A DNA stretch of 34,760 bases from Bdellovibrionales bacterium (GTDB taxonomy: Bacteria > Bdellovibrionota > UBA1018 > CAIMNF01), in assembly GCA_947372355.1 (NCBI GenBank), contig CANBTI010000022.1:1-34760 (forward strand), in the 5' to 3' direction. Each line of letters opens with the position of its first letter. Positions within the stretch are counted from its first letter, which is position 1. A model generated the notes under the pieces. It made no database searches. It was given only the letters and a program-made list of their open reading frames with translations, and was not told the origin of the DNA. Below are positions 8,035 through 15,324 of this stretch, piece after piece. The position numbers and the translations under genes were made by a program.

Positions 8035-8538
8035 TTAGTGTTTAAGATATCTTGAACAAACTGCTTTCTCTTCGAGTAGTTCACCATTTCTTTTGAGGTA
8101 AGAAATACGGGCATCAAATACTGTTCCATTGGTGATCTCTTCAGAATCCAAGCTGGCATTGTTGTAAGTGAATTGGCCGTTTTTGGTGTAAACTTGTAAG
8201 CTAATGGTGTTGAGGTAGCCCAGTTTTGTACCAGCAATATTTTCGCCTTTTTTATGGCTCTCTAAATAACGAAGATCAACTTTAGCCTTAAATAAGCCAT
8301 AACCTTGGTAGGCAAGGGTATGGTTTTCATCGGTGAATTCTGCAATGGTTTGATTGGGTGAGCTCACGTGAGAATCAGATACGATCATCACGGCAGCTTT
8401 ACGGGTGCCTTCAGAAGGATTGGTATGGTTGTAAACCTGTACCTTCACTCCCGTATTCACTCCCTCGCATTTAAATCCATCTGCTCTTGCATTGGAAACA
8501 CTCACGAACGTCATCACTGTGATCAAGATAGTTTTCAT
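8035..8538 (-). CDS. Secreted protein of unknown function
   Basis: The frame is longer, but the start at 8538 gives a clean Sec signal peptide (residues 1-19, VSNARA-DG) and a 167-residue precursor. The mature protein looks all-beta. It has one cysteine near each end (FKCEG and AVCSRY) that could form a disulfide closing the domain. I do not recognise a named domain. Segments such as VYNHTNPSEGTRKAAVMIVSD and the AGTKLG stretch look like a conserved small exported family of predatory deltaproteobacteria, by impression only. A TACATT -10-like box lies 6 nt before the ATG with no Shine-Dalgarno. The gene diverges from a LysR-type regulator gene with a 71-nt shared promoter region, so LysR control is possible. 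Confidence 0.65.
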   Translation of the reverse strand: MKTILITVMTFVSVSNARADGFKCEGVNTGVKVQVYNHTNPSEGTRKAAVMIVSDSHVSSPNQTIAEFTDENHTLAYQGYGLFKAKVDLRYLESHKKGENIAGTKLGYLNTISLQVYTKNGQFTYNNASLDSEEITNGTVFDARISYLKRNGELLEEKAVCSRYLKH

Positions 8539-8609
8539 GAATGCAATGTAACAAAAGTTGATTTTATTTATATTCAAAAATTTTATCTTTTGATATAAAT
8601 TAATTTTAT

Positions 8610-9506
8610 ATGAGTAGTTCTCTCGATTTAGCCCATCTTCACACCCAATTTCCCAGTTCTGAGGCAATCATGGCTTTGCTCGCTTTTGAGCAAGAGGGGG
8701 ATATGGTTCGAGCTGCTAAGATACTTCAAACTTCTCAACCTGCTCTATCTTTTCATCTTAAAAAACTTGAATCGAATCTTGATTTTCCACTGTTCGCCAT
8801 TTCAGGAAAAAGAAAAGTACTCACAAAAATGGGTAAATCCTATGTGCGTGAATTACAGAAGATGATGAAGTCGTATCAATATGGAAGTGAACGTATTTTT
8901 AAAGAAGCACAAGCCGTAGAAAATCAATTGTTGAGGGTTGCGGGCCGAAGGGAACTTTTAATTCCATTTCTTCCCTTTCCATTTCCCGGAAAAATGGAAT
9001 TCATCCAAACCACTTCAAATGAAGCGGTGGAATCACTGAAAAAACATCAAGTAGATCTTGCATTGAGTGCCAGGTTGCAAGATTCGGCAGAGCTGGTTGC
9101 CAAGTTGTTTTTCGAATCGGGGATGAAAGTGGTTTATCCCAAAGCTTGGAAAAGTTTTAATCTGAATCAAATTCGTGAAAGGCCCGTGATCGTTTATGGA
9201 CTTCATCAAGCTTATTTAAATGAATATTTAAAAGCTCGCGAGATTTCATCAGCGGAACTGAGGGTAAGTCGAGTGGTGGAGGATTGGTTTAGTGTGGTGG
9301 AATGGGTAAAGTTAGGACAGGGTTGGGCTTTGGTTCCTGAGGTTTGGGAAAGCCATTCCAGTGAAGTGGAGGAGATTCATATTTCTGAAAAATTGATTGA
9401 AAAACAAAAGGTATATCTCTTTTTTAGAAAAGAAGATCGAAAAACACTTTGGGTAAAACATCTTGAGAAATGGCTCGATTCGCGAGAGCATAAAGTGAAT
9501 GTTTAA
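8610..9506 (+). CDS. LysR-family transcriptional regulator
   Basis: The 298-residue protein has a standard LysR architecture. The N-terminal winged helix-turn-helix (about 18-78) carries AAKILQTSQPALSFHLKKLE, the usual recognition-helix layout, then LTKMGKSYVRELQKM. An effector-binding region from about 100 follows, somewhat divergent and short of clear ligand motifs. Near the C-terminus VEWVKLGQGWALVPE is typical of family members. LysR proteins commonly bind the intergenic region of a divergently transcribed target, here the secreted-protein gene ending at 8538. The start has a TATAAA box at 8594-8599 about 10 nt upstream and no Shine-Dalgarno, so a very short leader is likely. The effector is unknown. 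Confidence 0.88.
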   Translation: MSSSLDLAHLHTQFPSSEAIMALLAFEQEGDMVRAAKILQTSQPALSFHLKKLESNLDFPLFAISGKRKVLTKMGKSYVRELQKMMKSYQYGSERIFKEAQAVENQLLRVAGRRELLIPFLPFPFPGKMEFIQTTSNEAVESLKKHQVDLALSARLQDSAELVAKLFFESGMKVVYPKAWKSFNLNQIRERPVIVYGLHQAYLNEYLKAREISSAELRVSRVVEDWFSVVEWVKLGQGWALVPEVWESHSSEVEEIHISEKLIEKQKVYLFFRKEDRKTLWVKHLEKWLDSREHKVNV

Positions 9507-10050
9507 ACTGAAGTTTTTGATGATCAGTCTTTTTATTTCCACAGCAGCAATGGCCCAATCACCCGCTGGTGCGCCTGCGGGTGGTGGATTGATGGGAACT
9601 TCAAGCTTCAAAAGCGAATTTACTTTGAGCGGTGGTTATTTAGGATTCAGCACTTCATCAGGACAAATGAACATTGCCCCCGCATTTTATTACAAACCAT
9701 TAAAAACAGATTTATTACAAGTAGGTGGAGAAGTGGCCTACCAAAGCACCTCCCACAAGGGTGGATCTGCAAGTAACATGGCTTTATTGGCTGGTGTGGC
9801 GATCAATGTTGGTAATTTGAGTAGTGCATTTTATTGTGCAATGGGATTGGCAATTAAAAGTGGCTCCGGTGGAACGGGCGAAGATGCTGCCGCCACGGAT
9901 CCCAATGGAATGGGTTATCATTTCATCTGTGGCAAAAGAATTCCAATTGGTGGTAGTCCTAACTGGGTGTTTAAACCAAATCTGGGTGTGATCTCCGGCG
10001 GAACGGGTGGAATGGTGTTTCGTCCACTCGCGATCTCTTATTTACTCTAG
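9499..10050 (+). CDS. Exported, probably outer-membrane beta-barrel protein
   Basis: The 183-residue precursor has a signal peptide (about 1-19, AAMAQ). The mature part is Gly/Ser-rich with alternating hydrophobic strands (FTLSGGYLGFST, MNIAPAFYYKP, LLQVGGEVAYQS, MALLAGVAINV) and ends in a hydrophobic strand (MVFRPLAISYLL). That pattern fits a small outer-membrane barrel whose last strand is recognised by the BAM complex. The ATG overlaps the 3' end of the LysR gene by 8 nt, so the two are probably co-transcribed. Two cysteines (Cys112 and Cys144 approximately) could pair. No family is recognised. Confidence 0.7.
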   Translation: MFKLKFLMISLFISTAAMAQSPAGAPAGGGLMGTSSFKSEFTLSGGYLGFSTSSGQMNIAPAFYYKPLKTDLLQVGGEVAYQSTSHKGGSASNMALLAGVAINVGNLSSAFYCAMGLAIKSGSGGTGEDAAATDPNGMGYHFICGKRIPIGGSPNWVFKPNLGVISGGTGGMVFRPLAISYLL

Positions 10051-10080
10051 TTGACATATTGCGTTACCTATGATTATAGT
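10051..10080 (+). promoter_or_regulatory. Near-consensus sigma70-type promoter
   Basis: A perfect TTGACA at 10051-10056, an 18-nt spacer and TATAGT at 10075-10080. It begins on the base after the preceding stop codon and lies 30 nt before the start of the next gene, which has a good Shine-Dalgarno (AAGGGGAG, 10097-10104). This marks a new transcription unit. Confidence 0.75.
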
Positions 10081-10110
10081 TCTCCAAACTTTAACCAAGG
10101 GGAGTCTTCT

Positions 10111-10596
10111 ATGAAAAACGCACTCATTTTATTCGCCATTTTATTTTCTTCAGCTTCATTCGCACAAGTGGATGCCGGTAAGAAATATGCAAATCCAAAA
10201 TCTCTTTATCTTGAATGTGAGTTAGCTACGATTTACGGAAACACCAATGATTCTTGGGGAATGACCATTAGCGGACTCACTGCTGCTTTTTGGGATAACG
10301 ATTCTTACTCGATCGGAAGATATAAAGGAATCGGTTACGATAACACGATCAGCGCAAGTGATCGCTCTTACGGTGATGGAAGATTTTTCGTGTACGAGGG
10401 TGTAAATAAAAAAGATAAATGGTCTTTGATCATTGGGCCTACCTACATGCTTGAAAATAATCAAATTGATTCAAGAGTTCCATTTATTTATGGAACTTTA
10501 AAAGTTCCAGGAAAATTGAAACCACAAATCATGGAATGTAAAGTAACCACTAAGGCTCAAGCGCAAGAAACTATTAAAAATGCACTGGATGAATAG
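10111..10596 (+). CDS. Secreted protein of unknown function
   Basis: Translation most likely starts at 10111, not at the upstream end of the open frame, because this ATG follows AAGGGGAG by 6 nt and begins a textbook signal peptide (MKNALILFAILFSSASFAQ). The 161-residue precursor gives a mature beta-rich protein with two cysteines, one early (LECEL) and one near the C-terminus (MECKV), which may form a disulfide. I recognise no domain. It has its own near-consensus promoter, so it may be well expressed. It is followed 12 nt later by the ferritin-like gene. Confidence 0.68.
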   Translation: MKNALILFAILFSSASFAQVDAGKKYANPKSLYLECELATIYGNTNDSWGMTISGLTAAFWDNDSYSIGRYKGIGYDNTISASDRSYGDGRFFVYEGVNKKDKWSLIIGPTYMLENNQIDSRVPFIYGTLKVPGKLKPQIMECKVTTKAQAQETIKNALDE

Positions 10597-10608
10597 TTTA
10601 TCATTCTC

Positions 10609-11094
10609 ATGTGGGAACCCTATCTCATCGGATTAGCTCCTAAAGTTCGTCCACTCCAAACTGTGGAGGGAGTTTGCGATCGGCTACGCTTAATCGCATT
10701 TGCTGAACGACAAGCTTATTATGCTTTTATCGAAGCAGCGGAGAGATTTAAAGATGCTCCTACAGGGTTAGCAGATGCTTGGAAGTGGGTTGCCGCTGAA
10801 GAGCAAAAACATGAATCTTGGTATTTGAAGCGCTTAGCAGAACTCGGGCAAGATGTCGCTGCCGTTCCTGTTGATTTAAAACTTTATCATTCATTTTCAC
10901 AGTGTAAAACTGCAAGAGATTTTGCTTTTTATATTTCCGATGCTGAAGAGCGCGGAAGAGTGGGCGCGGAAAGATTCGCAGAATTGCTCAAAGATTCAGA
11001 TCCCATTACCGCTCAAATATTCGCCCAAGTTGCCATTGAAGAACGCGAACATGTGGCACTAGTGACTCGCTTTTTTCCTACTGAATCGAATTGA
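10609..11094 (+). CDS. Ferritin-like di-iron four-helix-bundle protein
   Basis: The 161-residue helical cytoplasmic protein has the ligand pattern of ferritin-like di-iron carboxylate proteins: Glu33 in helix A (FAERQAYY), Glu65-x2-His68 in helix B (EEQKHES), a Glu113/114 pair in helix C (DAEERGRVGAERF) and Glu145-x2-His148 in helix D (EEREHVA). Two ExxH motifs plus single Glu residues are the classical set, so it should bind two metals. Members of this superfamily range from iron storage and peroxide defence to hydroxylases such as MiaE; the sequence does not decide among them. It is not a full-length bacterioferritin or a rubrerythrin (no rubredoxin Cys). No Shine-Dalgarno precedes the ATG. 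It converges on the lipocalin gene with a 5-nt gap. Confidence 0.78.
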   Translation: MWEPYLIGLAPKVRPLQTVEGVCDRLRLIAFAERQAYYAFIEAAERFKDAPTGLADAWKWVAAEEQKHESWYLKRLAELGQDVAAVPVDLKLYHSFSQCKTARDFAFYISDAEERGRVGAERFAELLKDSDPITAQIFAQVAIEEREHVALVTRFFPTESN

Positions 11095-11099
11095 ACTAA

Positions 11100-11639
11100 T
11101 TAGTATTGATCAAAGAATAAGTAATCAGTATCAAAACCTTTGTTCTTGAGTACATTGAGAATGTTGGTTTTTAATTCTTCAGATATCGGCGCTTCACGTG
11201 CGAGAATGAATGTATTTTTTTTACCCGGACTACTCACTACAGCCCATTGGTATTGAGGATCAAGTTCTGTGATCCAATAATCACCGCGTGCAAAGAAATT
11301 AAATCGAACTCTTAGTTTTGCAGGAACCGCTGGATCAACCACTCTCGCCACGCCTGAAATGGTTGAAATGCCTCCGTTGAATTTATAACAAGTGTTGTAA
11401 ACGGAAAGTGATTGATTGCTCAATACCTTATATTCAGCCGTAGAGCTCTTGCATTTTCTTTGAAAAAAGTTGGGCGAGTGCGCTACTTCTTTCCACAAAC
11501 CTGAATAAAGTTGTAGATCAACAGCTGAAACCACTTCTGGATCTGATGGGTTAGTTGATCCCTTTTCAGTGGCAAATGAGACACCGGATAAAGTTAAAAA
11601 GCAGGTGATCATTAAATAAAATGCGCTTGAAGTTTTCAT
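11100..11639 (-). CDS. Bacterial lipocalin (Blc-like), periplasmic
   Basis: The 179-residue precursor has a signal peptide (about 1-23, VSFA-TE) without a lipobox, so it is soluble or periplasmic rather than a lipoprotein like E. coli Blc. The lipocalin signature is clear: YSGLWKEVAHSPNFFQRKC, with the GxW motif at Gly47-Trp49, then DYWITELDPQYQWAVVSSP and the TFILAREA strand of Blc-type proteins. Cys63 and Cys84 may form a disulfide. Lipocalins bind small hydrophobic ligands; Blc-type proteins bind lysophospholipids and fatty acids. The gene lies 36 nt downstream of hemH on the same strand, so a shared transcript is possible. A link to haem or porphyrin is only a guess from position. Confidence 0.87.
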   Translation of the reverse strand: MKTSSAFYLMITCFLTLSGVSFATEKGSTNPSDPEVVSAVDLQLYSGLWKEVAHSPNFFQRKCKSSTAEYKVLSNQSLSVYNTCYKFNGGISTISGVARVVDPAVPAKLRVRFNFFARGDYWITELDPQYQWAVVSSPGKKNTFILAREAPISEELKTNILNVLKNKGFDTDYLFFDQY

Positions 11640-11675
11640 AACCTTTTACTAGCAAAATTGAAGCCAAAAATAAAG

Positions 11676-12704
11676 TTAAATAGAGACCATTCTTGCAACA
11701 AAATTTGCAAAATCGTCATGGCTATTCAAGCAGGGAACGTAGCTAAATTTTTCTCCACCGGATTGAAAAAAGAGTTCCTGATATCTGATTTGAATCTCTT
11801 CCAACGTTTCAAGGCAATCCGCAGTAAAAGAAGGAGAAGCTACGACTAGTTTTTTAATCCCTTTTTTAGGAAATTCTTGGAGTAAAATATCGGTATAAGG
11901 TTCAATCCACTTAGTTCGTCCTAATCTGGATTGAAATGAGGTGATTACTTTTTCAGGGTCCAGATCGAGTGCAGCAGCAAGCTTTCTTGATGTTTCGTAA
12001 CATTGAGCTCGGTAGCACTTTAAATTGTTTTCATCCCACTGATCGCAGCATCCGGGAGTACAGCATTTTTTTGAAGGTTCCTTGATCTTCAATAACTGAC
12101 GCTCAGGAACTCCGTGATAACTGAGTAAAAGTAAATCTGGATTTTCTGCCTTCATTGCAGGCTTCATGGATACCGCCAAAGCGGTGATGAAATCCGGTTC
12201 GGAGAAAAAATCTTCTATTGTTTTCACTTTGATGTTTGGAAGCAGTTGCGATTGGATTTTTAAAAATTCCATGATCGAACTCTCAGAGGCGGCATAAGAA
12301 TATTGAGGATAAAGTGGAAGGAAGATCAGTTCTTCAATGCCTTCATTTTTAAATTCAGTCATCGCTTCTAAAATAGAAGGGTGGCCATAGCGCATTGCCA
12401 TTTTTACTGAAACCTTAGTTTCTTTTTCATTGAGTAATTTTTTAACTTTATGAGTGAGTTGCTCTGTATTGATTAATAGTGGAGAGCCTTCTTTGGCCCA
12501 AATCTTTTCATAAGCTTCCGCAGATTTTTTTGGACGAGTATTGAGAATAATCCCATCTACCAATAATTTTCTAAAAAAGTAGGGAATATCAATCACATAA
12601 GGATCATTGAGAAATTGTTTTAAATACGCTCTCACATCTTTGTGATGAGGACTAAGGGGTGTGCCAAGGTTAAGAAGTAAAACCCCAGTTTTAATTTTAT
12701 TCAT
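11676..12704 (-). CDS. hemH: Ferrochelatase with internal cysteine-rich segment
   Basis: The 342-residue enzyme inserts Fe2+ into protoporphyrin IX in the last step of haem synthesis. Landmarks: LLLNLGTP at the N-terminus, IWAKEGSPLL, AMRYGHPSI, LPLYPQYS, the active-site His197 in LSYHGVP, SFQSRLGRTKWIEPYT, and the conserved acidic stretch ADCLETLEE around Glu289. Between the active-site strand and SFQSR lies CC(TPG)CC followed by two more Cys: C214, C215, C219, C220, C230, C235. Some bacterial ferrochelatases hold a [2Fe-2S] cluster with internal cysteines of this region, so a cluster is likely here. The ATG overlaps the stop of the DTW gene by 4 nt (ATGA), indicating translational coupling. 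Confidence 0.95.
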   Translation of the reverse strand: MNKIKTGVLLLNLGTPLSPHHKDVRAYLKQFLNDPYVIDIPYFFRKLLVDGIILNTRPKKSAEAYEKIWAKEGSPLLINTEQLTHKVKKLLNEKETKVSVKMAMRYGHPSILEAMTEFKNEGIEELIFLPLYPQYSYAASESSIMEFLKIQSQLLPNIKVKTIEDFFSEPDFITALAVSMKPAMKAENPDLLLLSYHGVPERQLLKIKEPSKKCCTPGCCDQWDENNLKCYRAQCYETSRKLAAALDLDPEKVITSFQSRLGRTKWIEPYTDILLQEFPKKGIKKLVVASPSFTADCLETLEEIQIRYQELFFQSGGEKFSYVPCLNSHDDFANFVARMVSI

Positions 12705-13384
12705 GAAGTTAAACTAGCACTTTTGCTCAGATACTTCAATTGAACGTCAACGAGTTTTCTAAAGCTCTGAATCAATTGATGATGCGCATCGCTTGGTTGA
12801 ACCGTGCAGAGATTTTTTTGTTTTAAGTTTTCGATTAAAACACTCACCGCCTCAACAGTGGAGATGCAGTACTCTTTAGGTTGCTTGCGAAATTCATAGA
12901 TGGAGGGAGTGAGAACGTTAAAACTGAGTTTGGGTAACGCACTTAAGATTTTGCTTCTTCTGATCATTTGTTTAGCTGTTGTCCATGTTCCATCAATCAC
13001 AAATACGGTGAGTCTTTTATTTTTTGGAATCTGAGAGGATAAGATTTCTGGAGTGGCAGTGCTGAGGTTCAAACTATCTTCACCCGGAAATAGAATCATC
13101 GGATAAAGCTCAGGATTGGAAATGATGGAAAGAAAATTAGGATCTTGATCAAAGTCGAGCCCAGAACCTCGGATCAACTTTGAATTGGTGAGAGAAAGTT
13201 TTACGATCTTCACCGTTCCTACTGTTTTTTTGAATTCTCTTGGATGAACCAATAATACGATCAAAGGTTCGATTTCAAATGGAGTGATGCTGGAGCATAA
13301 ACATAAGTGTTTAACTCTGAAACAGCGTAAACAAGGATCTCTTTCCATAGATAAAGCATAGTTAACTTGTTGAAATAAATACAT
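12701..13384 (-). CDS. DTW-domain tRNA-uridine aminocarboxypropyltransferase
   Basis: The 227-residue protein of the DTW family transfers the 3-amino-3-carboxypropyl group of S-adenosylmethionine to a tRNA uridine (acp3U), as shown for TapT/YfiP in E. coli. The N-terminal cysteines C18, C21, C28 and C30 (CLRC...CLC) form the family's zinc-binding site. LVHPREFKKTVGTVKI (about 45-60) and the signature DGTW at 131-134 (VIDGTWTTAKQM) follow, then FRKQPKEYCISTVEA, also typical. A second possible start is Met13 (13348), which would place the cysteines nearer the N-terminus as in most members. The gene is the first of a probable DTW-hemH-lipocalin unit and diverges from the sensor kinase gene. Confidence 0.9.
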   Translation of the reverse strand: MYLFQQVNYALSMERDPCLRCFRVKHLCLCSSITPFEIEPLIVLLVHPREFKKTVGTVKIVKLSLTNSKLIRGSGLDFDQDPNFLSIISNPELYPMILFPGEDSLNLSTATPEILSSQIPKNKRLTVFVIDGTWTTAKQMIRRSKILSALPKLSFNVLTPSIYEFRKQPKEYCISTVEAVSVLIENLKQKNLCTVQPSDAHHQLIQSFRKLVDVQLKYLSKSASLTS

Positions 13385-13414
13385 CTTTTAAAATCTTTAG
13401 GTATACTTTATCTA

Positions 13415-13449
13415 GTTGATTTTCAACGATAACTCATTAAAAATGAGTT
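13415..13449. repeat. Two adjacent small inverted repeats in the DTW/kinase divergent promoter region
   Basis: GTTGA-TTT-TCAAC (13415-13427) is followed by a perfect AACTCATT-AAA-AATGAGTT (13431-13449). The second ends on the base before the kinase ATG at 13450. They could be operators for a dimeric regulator, or an RNA hairpin covering the ribosome-binding region of the kinase. The 65-nt gap serves both divergent genes. Confidence 0.7.
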
Positions 13450-15252
13450 ATGTTTCAATTTTCTAAAATCAAGCCCGCGTTAATGATAATATTGATTGGA
13501 TCAATTTTAACGCTTGTTGGCGCGAATAGAGTGAAAGATTCTCAATTGAAGCAAGCGTTTGAGTTAAAGTCTCGAGAAAATGATGAAATTTTAATTCAAA
13601 CTAAGGGAAGAATCGAACAGGTTTTTGGGGTTACCTACGATACTTTGCGCACCATTGCTATGTTGCCTGGAGTGAGCTCCATTGATCGATACGCTAAAAA
13701 ATTCCAAATAGACGCTAAATTATCCGTTCAACAATTATACAATAACATCGCATCTCACGTGAGTGTTTCAGAAGTTTATATCGTTCCCGCAGAATTTGAA
13801 CCGGATGTGATTGATCCAGTGACCAAAAAACTTCAAACTCCGATGATCACTTTTGATGAGGTGATCGTTGGAAAAAGTAATCAGGTTAAAACAGCAAAAG
13901 AATCAAAAGAGAATGCCCCTTCAAAACTCGAAGAAGTAGAGATCTTTGAGTATCGGGAAATGAAAAAACAAAACACCTGGTTTAAAGAAAACTACCCAAC
14001 GATTTCTCAAGTGGATGGCATGAAGTATCCAGCTTTGACCAGCTCAGAAGTGATTACTTGTGATAATGCTGAGTTTAACTCTGAATTATTAAAAAAAGGC
14101 GACGACACGAAAAGAAAAGGGATTCTTTATTCGGTGCCATTTTATGGGCCAGATGGAAAGTATAAAGGTTTAATTACTGCGGTTTTTCGCACCAGTGTTT
14201 TAGAAAAAGTTCTTGGTCTTCCATTGATTGGAATTCAAAAAGTTGGATCAAATTATAAAATAGGAAATATTTTAGATTTAAAAACCGAAAATAAATATCA
14301 AATTCACCAATCTCAAAATCTTGATATTAAAGATAAAGATTTATGGAGTATTTCGTTTTTTCAGAGTCCCGAACTCTTCCTCACTAGTTCGGCGTACTCA
14401 AACGTACAATTCGATTTTACACTCATGCTGATGATGGGGTTATTGATCACGGTAATGTCTGCTTGGGGATTTTTTATCCTCACCACTACACGTGATCGAG
14501 CAATTAATCTTGCAAAGAAAATGACCAGAATTGCAGAAGAAAGACAAATTGCGCTCATCCAATCCTCAAAAATGGCATCTTTGGGAGAAATGGCTTCAGG
14601 CATCGCTCACGAAATTAATAATCCACTATCGATCATTTTGGGTAAAATAGCCTCACTTCAAAGAAATATGGAGAAGAATGGAGTTGATAAAGAAACGGTT
14701 TTAGCTTCACTTCAGAGAGTGAGTAATGCAGCAGAAAGAATTGCTAAAATTGTAAATAGTTTAAGAAGCTTTTCTAGAAAATCAGATTCTGATCCAATGG
14801 CCCCAGCAGAGTTGAAGAAGATCGTTGAAGATAGCTTAGAACTATGCGCTGAAAAAATAAAAAATACAGGTGTCAGTTTACGTCTTCCAGAGGTGATTCC
14901 TGATGTAACTTTGAGATGTCGCCAAGGTGAGATCACTCAAGTTTTAATCAATCTTATTTCTAATGCTTGCGATGCTATTGAGGTAAATGAAGAAAAATGG
15001 GTTGAGCTGAGTTTCGCTATTGATGAAAATAATGTGAAGTTTAAAGTTACGGATAGTGGAAAAGGGATTCCTGTTGAGCTTCAAGATCGTTTGATGGAGC
15101 CTTTTTTTACGACCAAGGATGTAGGAAAAGGTACGGGACTCGGTCTGAGTATCAGTAAAAAAATCATTGAAGATCACGAGGGTATATTTTTAATTGATAA
15201 CAAGAGTCCAAATACTCAGTTTGTATTCACGGTTCCAAGGGTAAAGTATTAA
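13450..15252 (+). CDS. Membrane sensor histidine kinase
   Basis: The 600-residue kinase has a first membrane helix at about 9-25 and a large extracytoplasmic sensing region at about 28-320. This carries a membrane-proximal segment reminiscent of Cache-type sensors (GILYSVPFYGPDGKYKGLI at about 224-242). A second helix lies at about 322-345. The cytoplasmic part has a HisKA domain with phospho-acceptor His387 (ASGIAHEINNPLS) and a HATPase_c domain with the N box (INLISNACDAI), G1 (DSGKGIP), F box (EPFFTTK) and G2 (GKGTGLGLSISKKI). All catalytic boxes are intact. There is no receiver domain and no adjacent response-regulator gene, so it is an orphan here. A hairpin-forming repeat directly precedes the ATG and no Shine-Dalgarno is visible. 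Confidence 0.93.
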   Translation: MFQFSKIKPALMIILIGSILTLVGANRVKDSQLKQAFELKSRENDEILIQTKGRIEQVFGVTYDTLRTIAMLPGVSSIDRYAKKFQIDAKLSVQQLYNNIASHVSVSEVYIVPAEFEPDVIDPVTKKLQTPMITFDEVIVGKSNQVKTAKESKENAPSKLEEVEIFEYREMKKQNTWFKENYPTISQVDGMKYPALTSSEVITCDNAEFNSELLKKGDDTKRKGILYSVPFYGPDGKYKGLITAVFRTSVLEKVLGLPLIGIQKVGSNYKIGNILDLKTENKYQIHQSQNLDIKDKDLWSISFFQSPELFLTSSAYSNVQFDFTLMLMMGLLITVMSAWGFFILTTTRDRAINLAKKMTRIAEERQIALIQSSKMASLGEMASGIAHEINNPLSIILGKIASLQRNMEKNGVDKETVLASLQRVSNAAERIAKIVNSLRSFSRKSDSDPMAPAELKKIVEDSLELCAEKIKNTGVSLRLPEVIPDVTLRCRQGEITQVLINLISNACDAIEVNEEKWVELSFAIDENNVKFKVTDSGKGIPVELQDRLMEPFFTTKDVGKGTGLGLSISKKIIEDHEGIFLIDNKSPNTQFVFTVPRVKY

Positions 15253-15288
15253 ATCCATAATTATCGTGGTGTGTTAATAGGTGTTTTC

Positions 15289-15318
15289 TTGTCTTCGCAA
15301 TTTATAAAGTGATATAAA
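15289..15318 (+). promoter_or_regulatory. Promoter of metG, probably leaderless
   Basis: TTGTCT (15289-15294), an 18-nt spacer and TATAAA (15313-15318). The metG ATG follows 6 nt after the -10 box and there is no Shine-Dalgarno, so transcription should begin at or next to the start codon. This matches the geometry seen before 2499 and 30291. Confidence 0.6.
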
Positions 15319-15324
15319 TTTAGA

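Noticed and set aside
11095-11104. 10-base palindrome ACTAATTAGT between the ferritin-like and lipocalin genes
   Set aside because: It has no loop, so it cannot form a terminator hairpin, and it is short and AT-rich enough to occur by chance.
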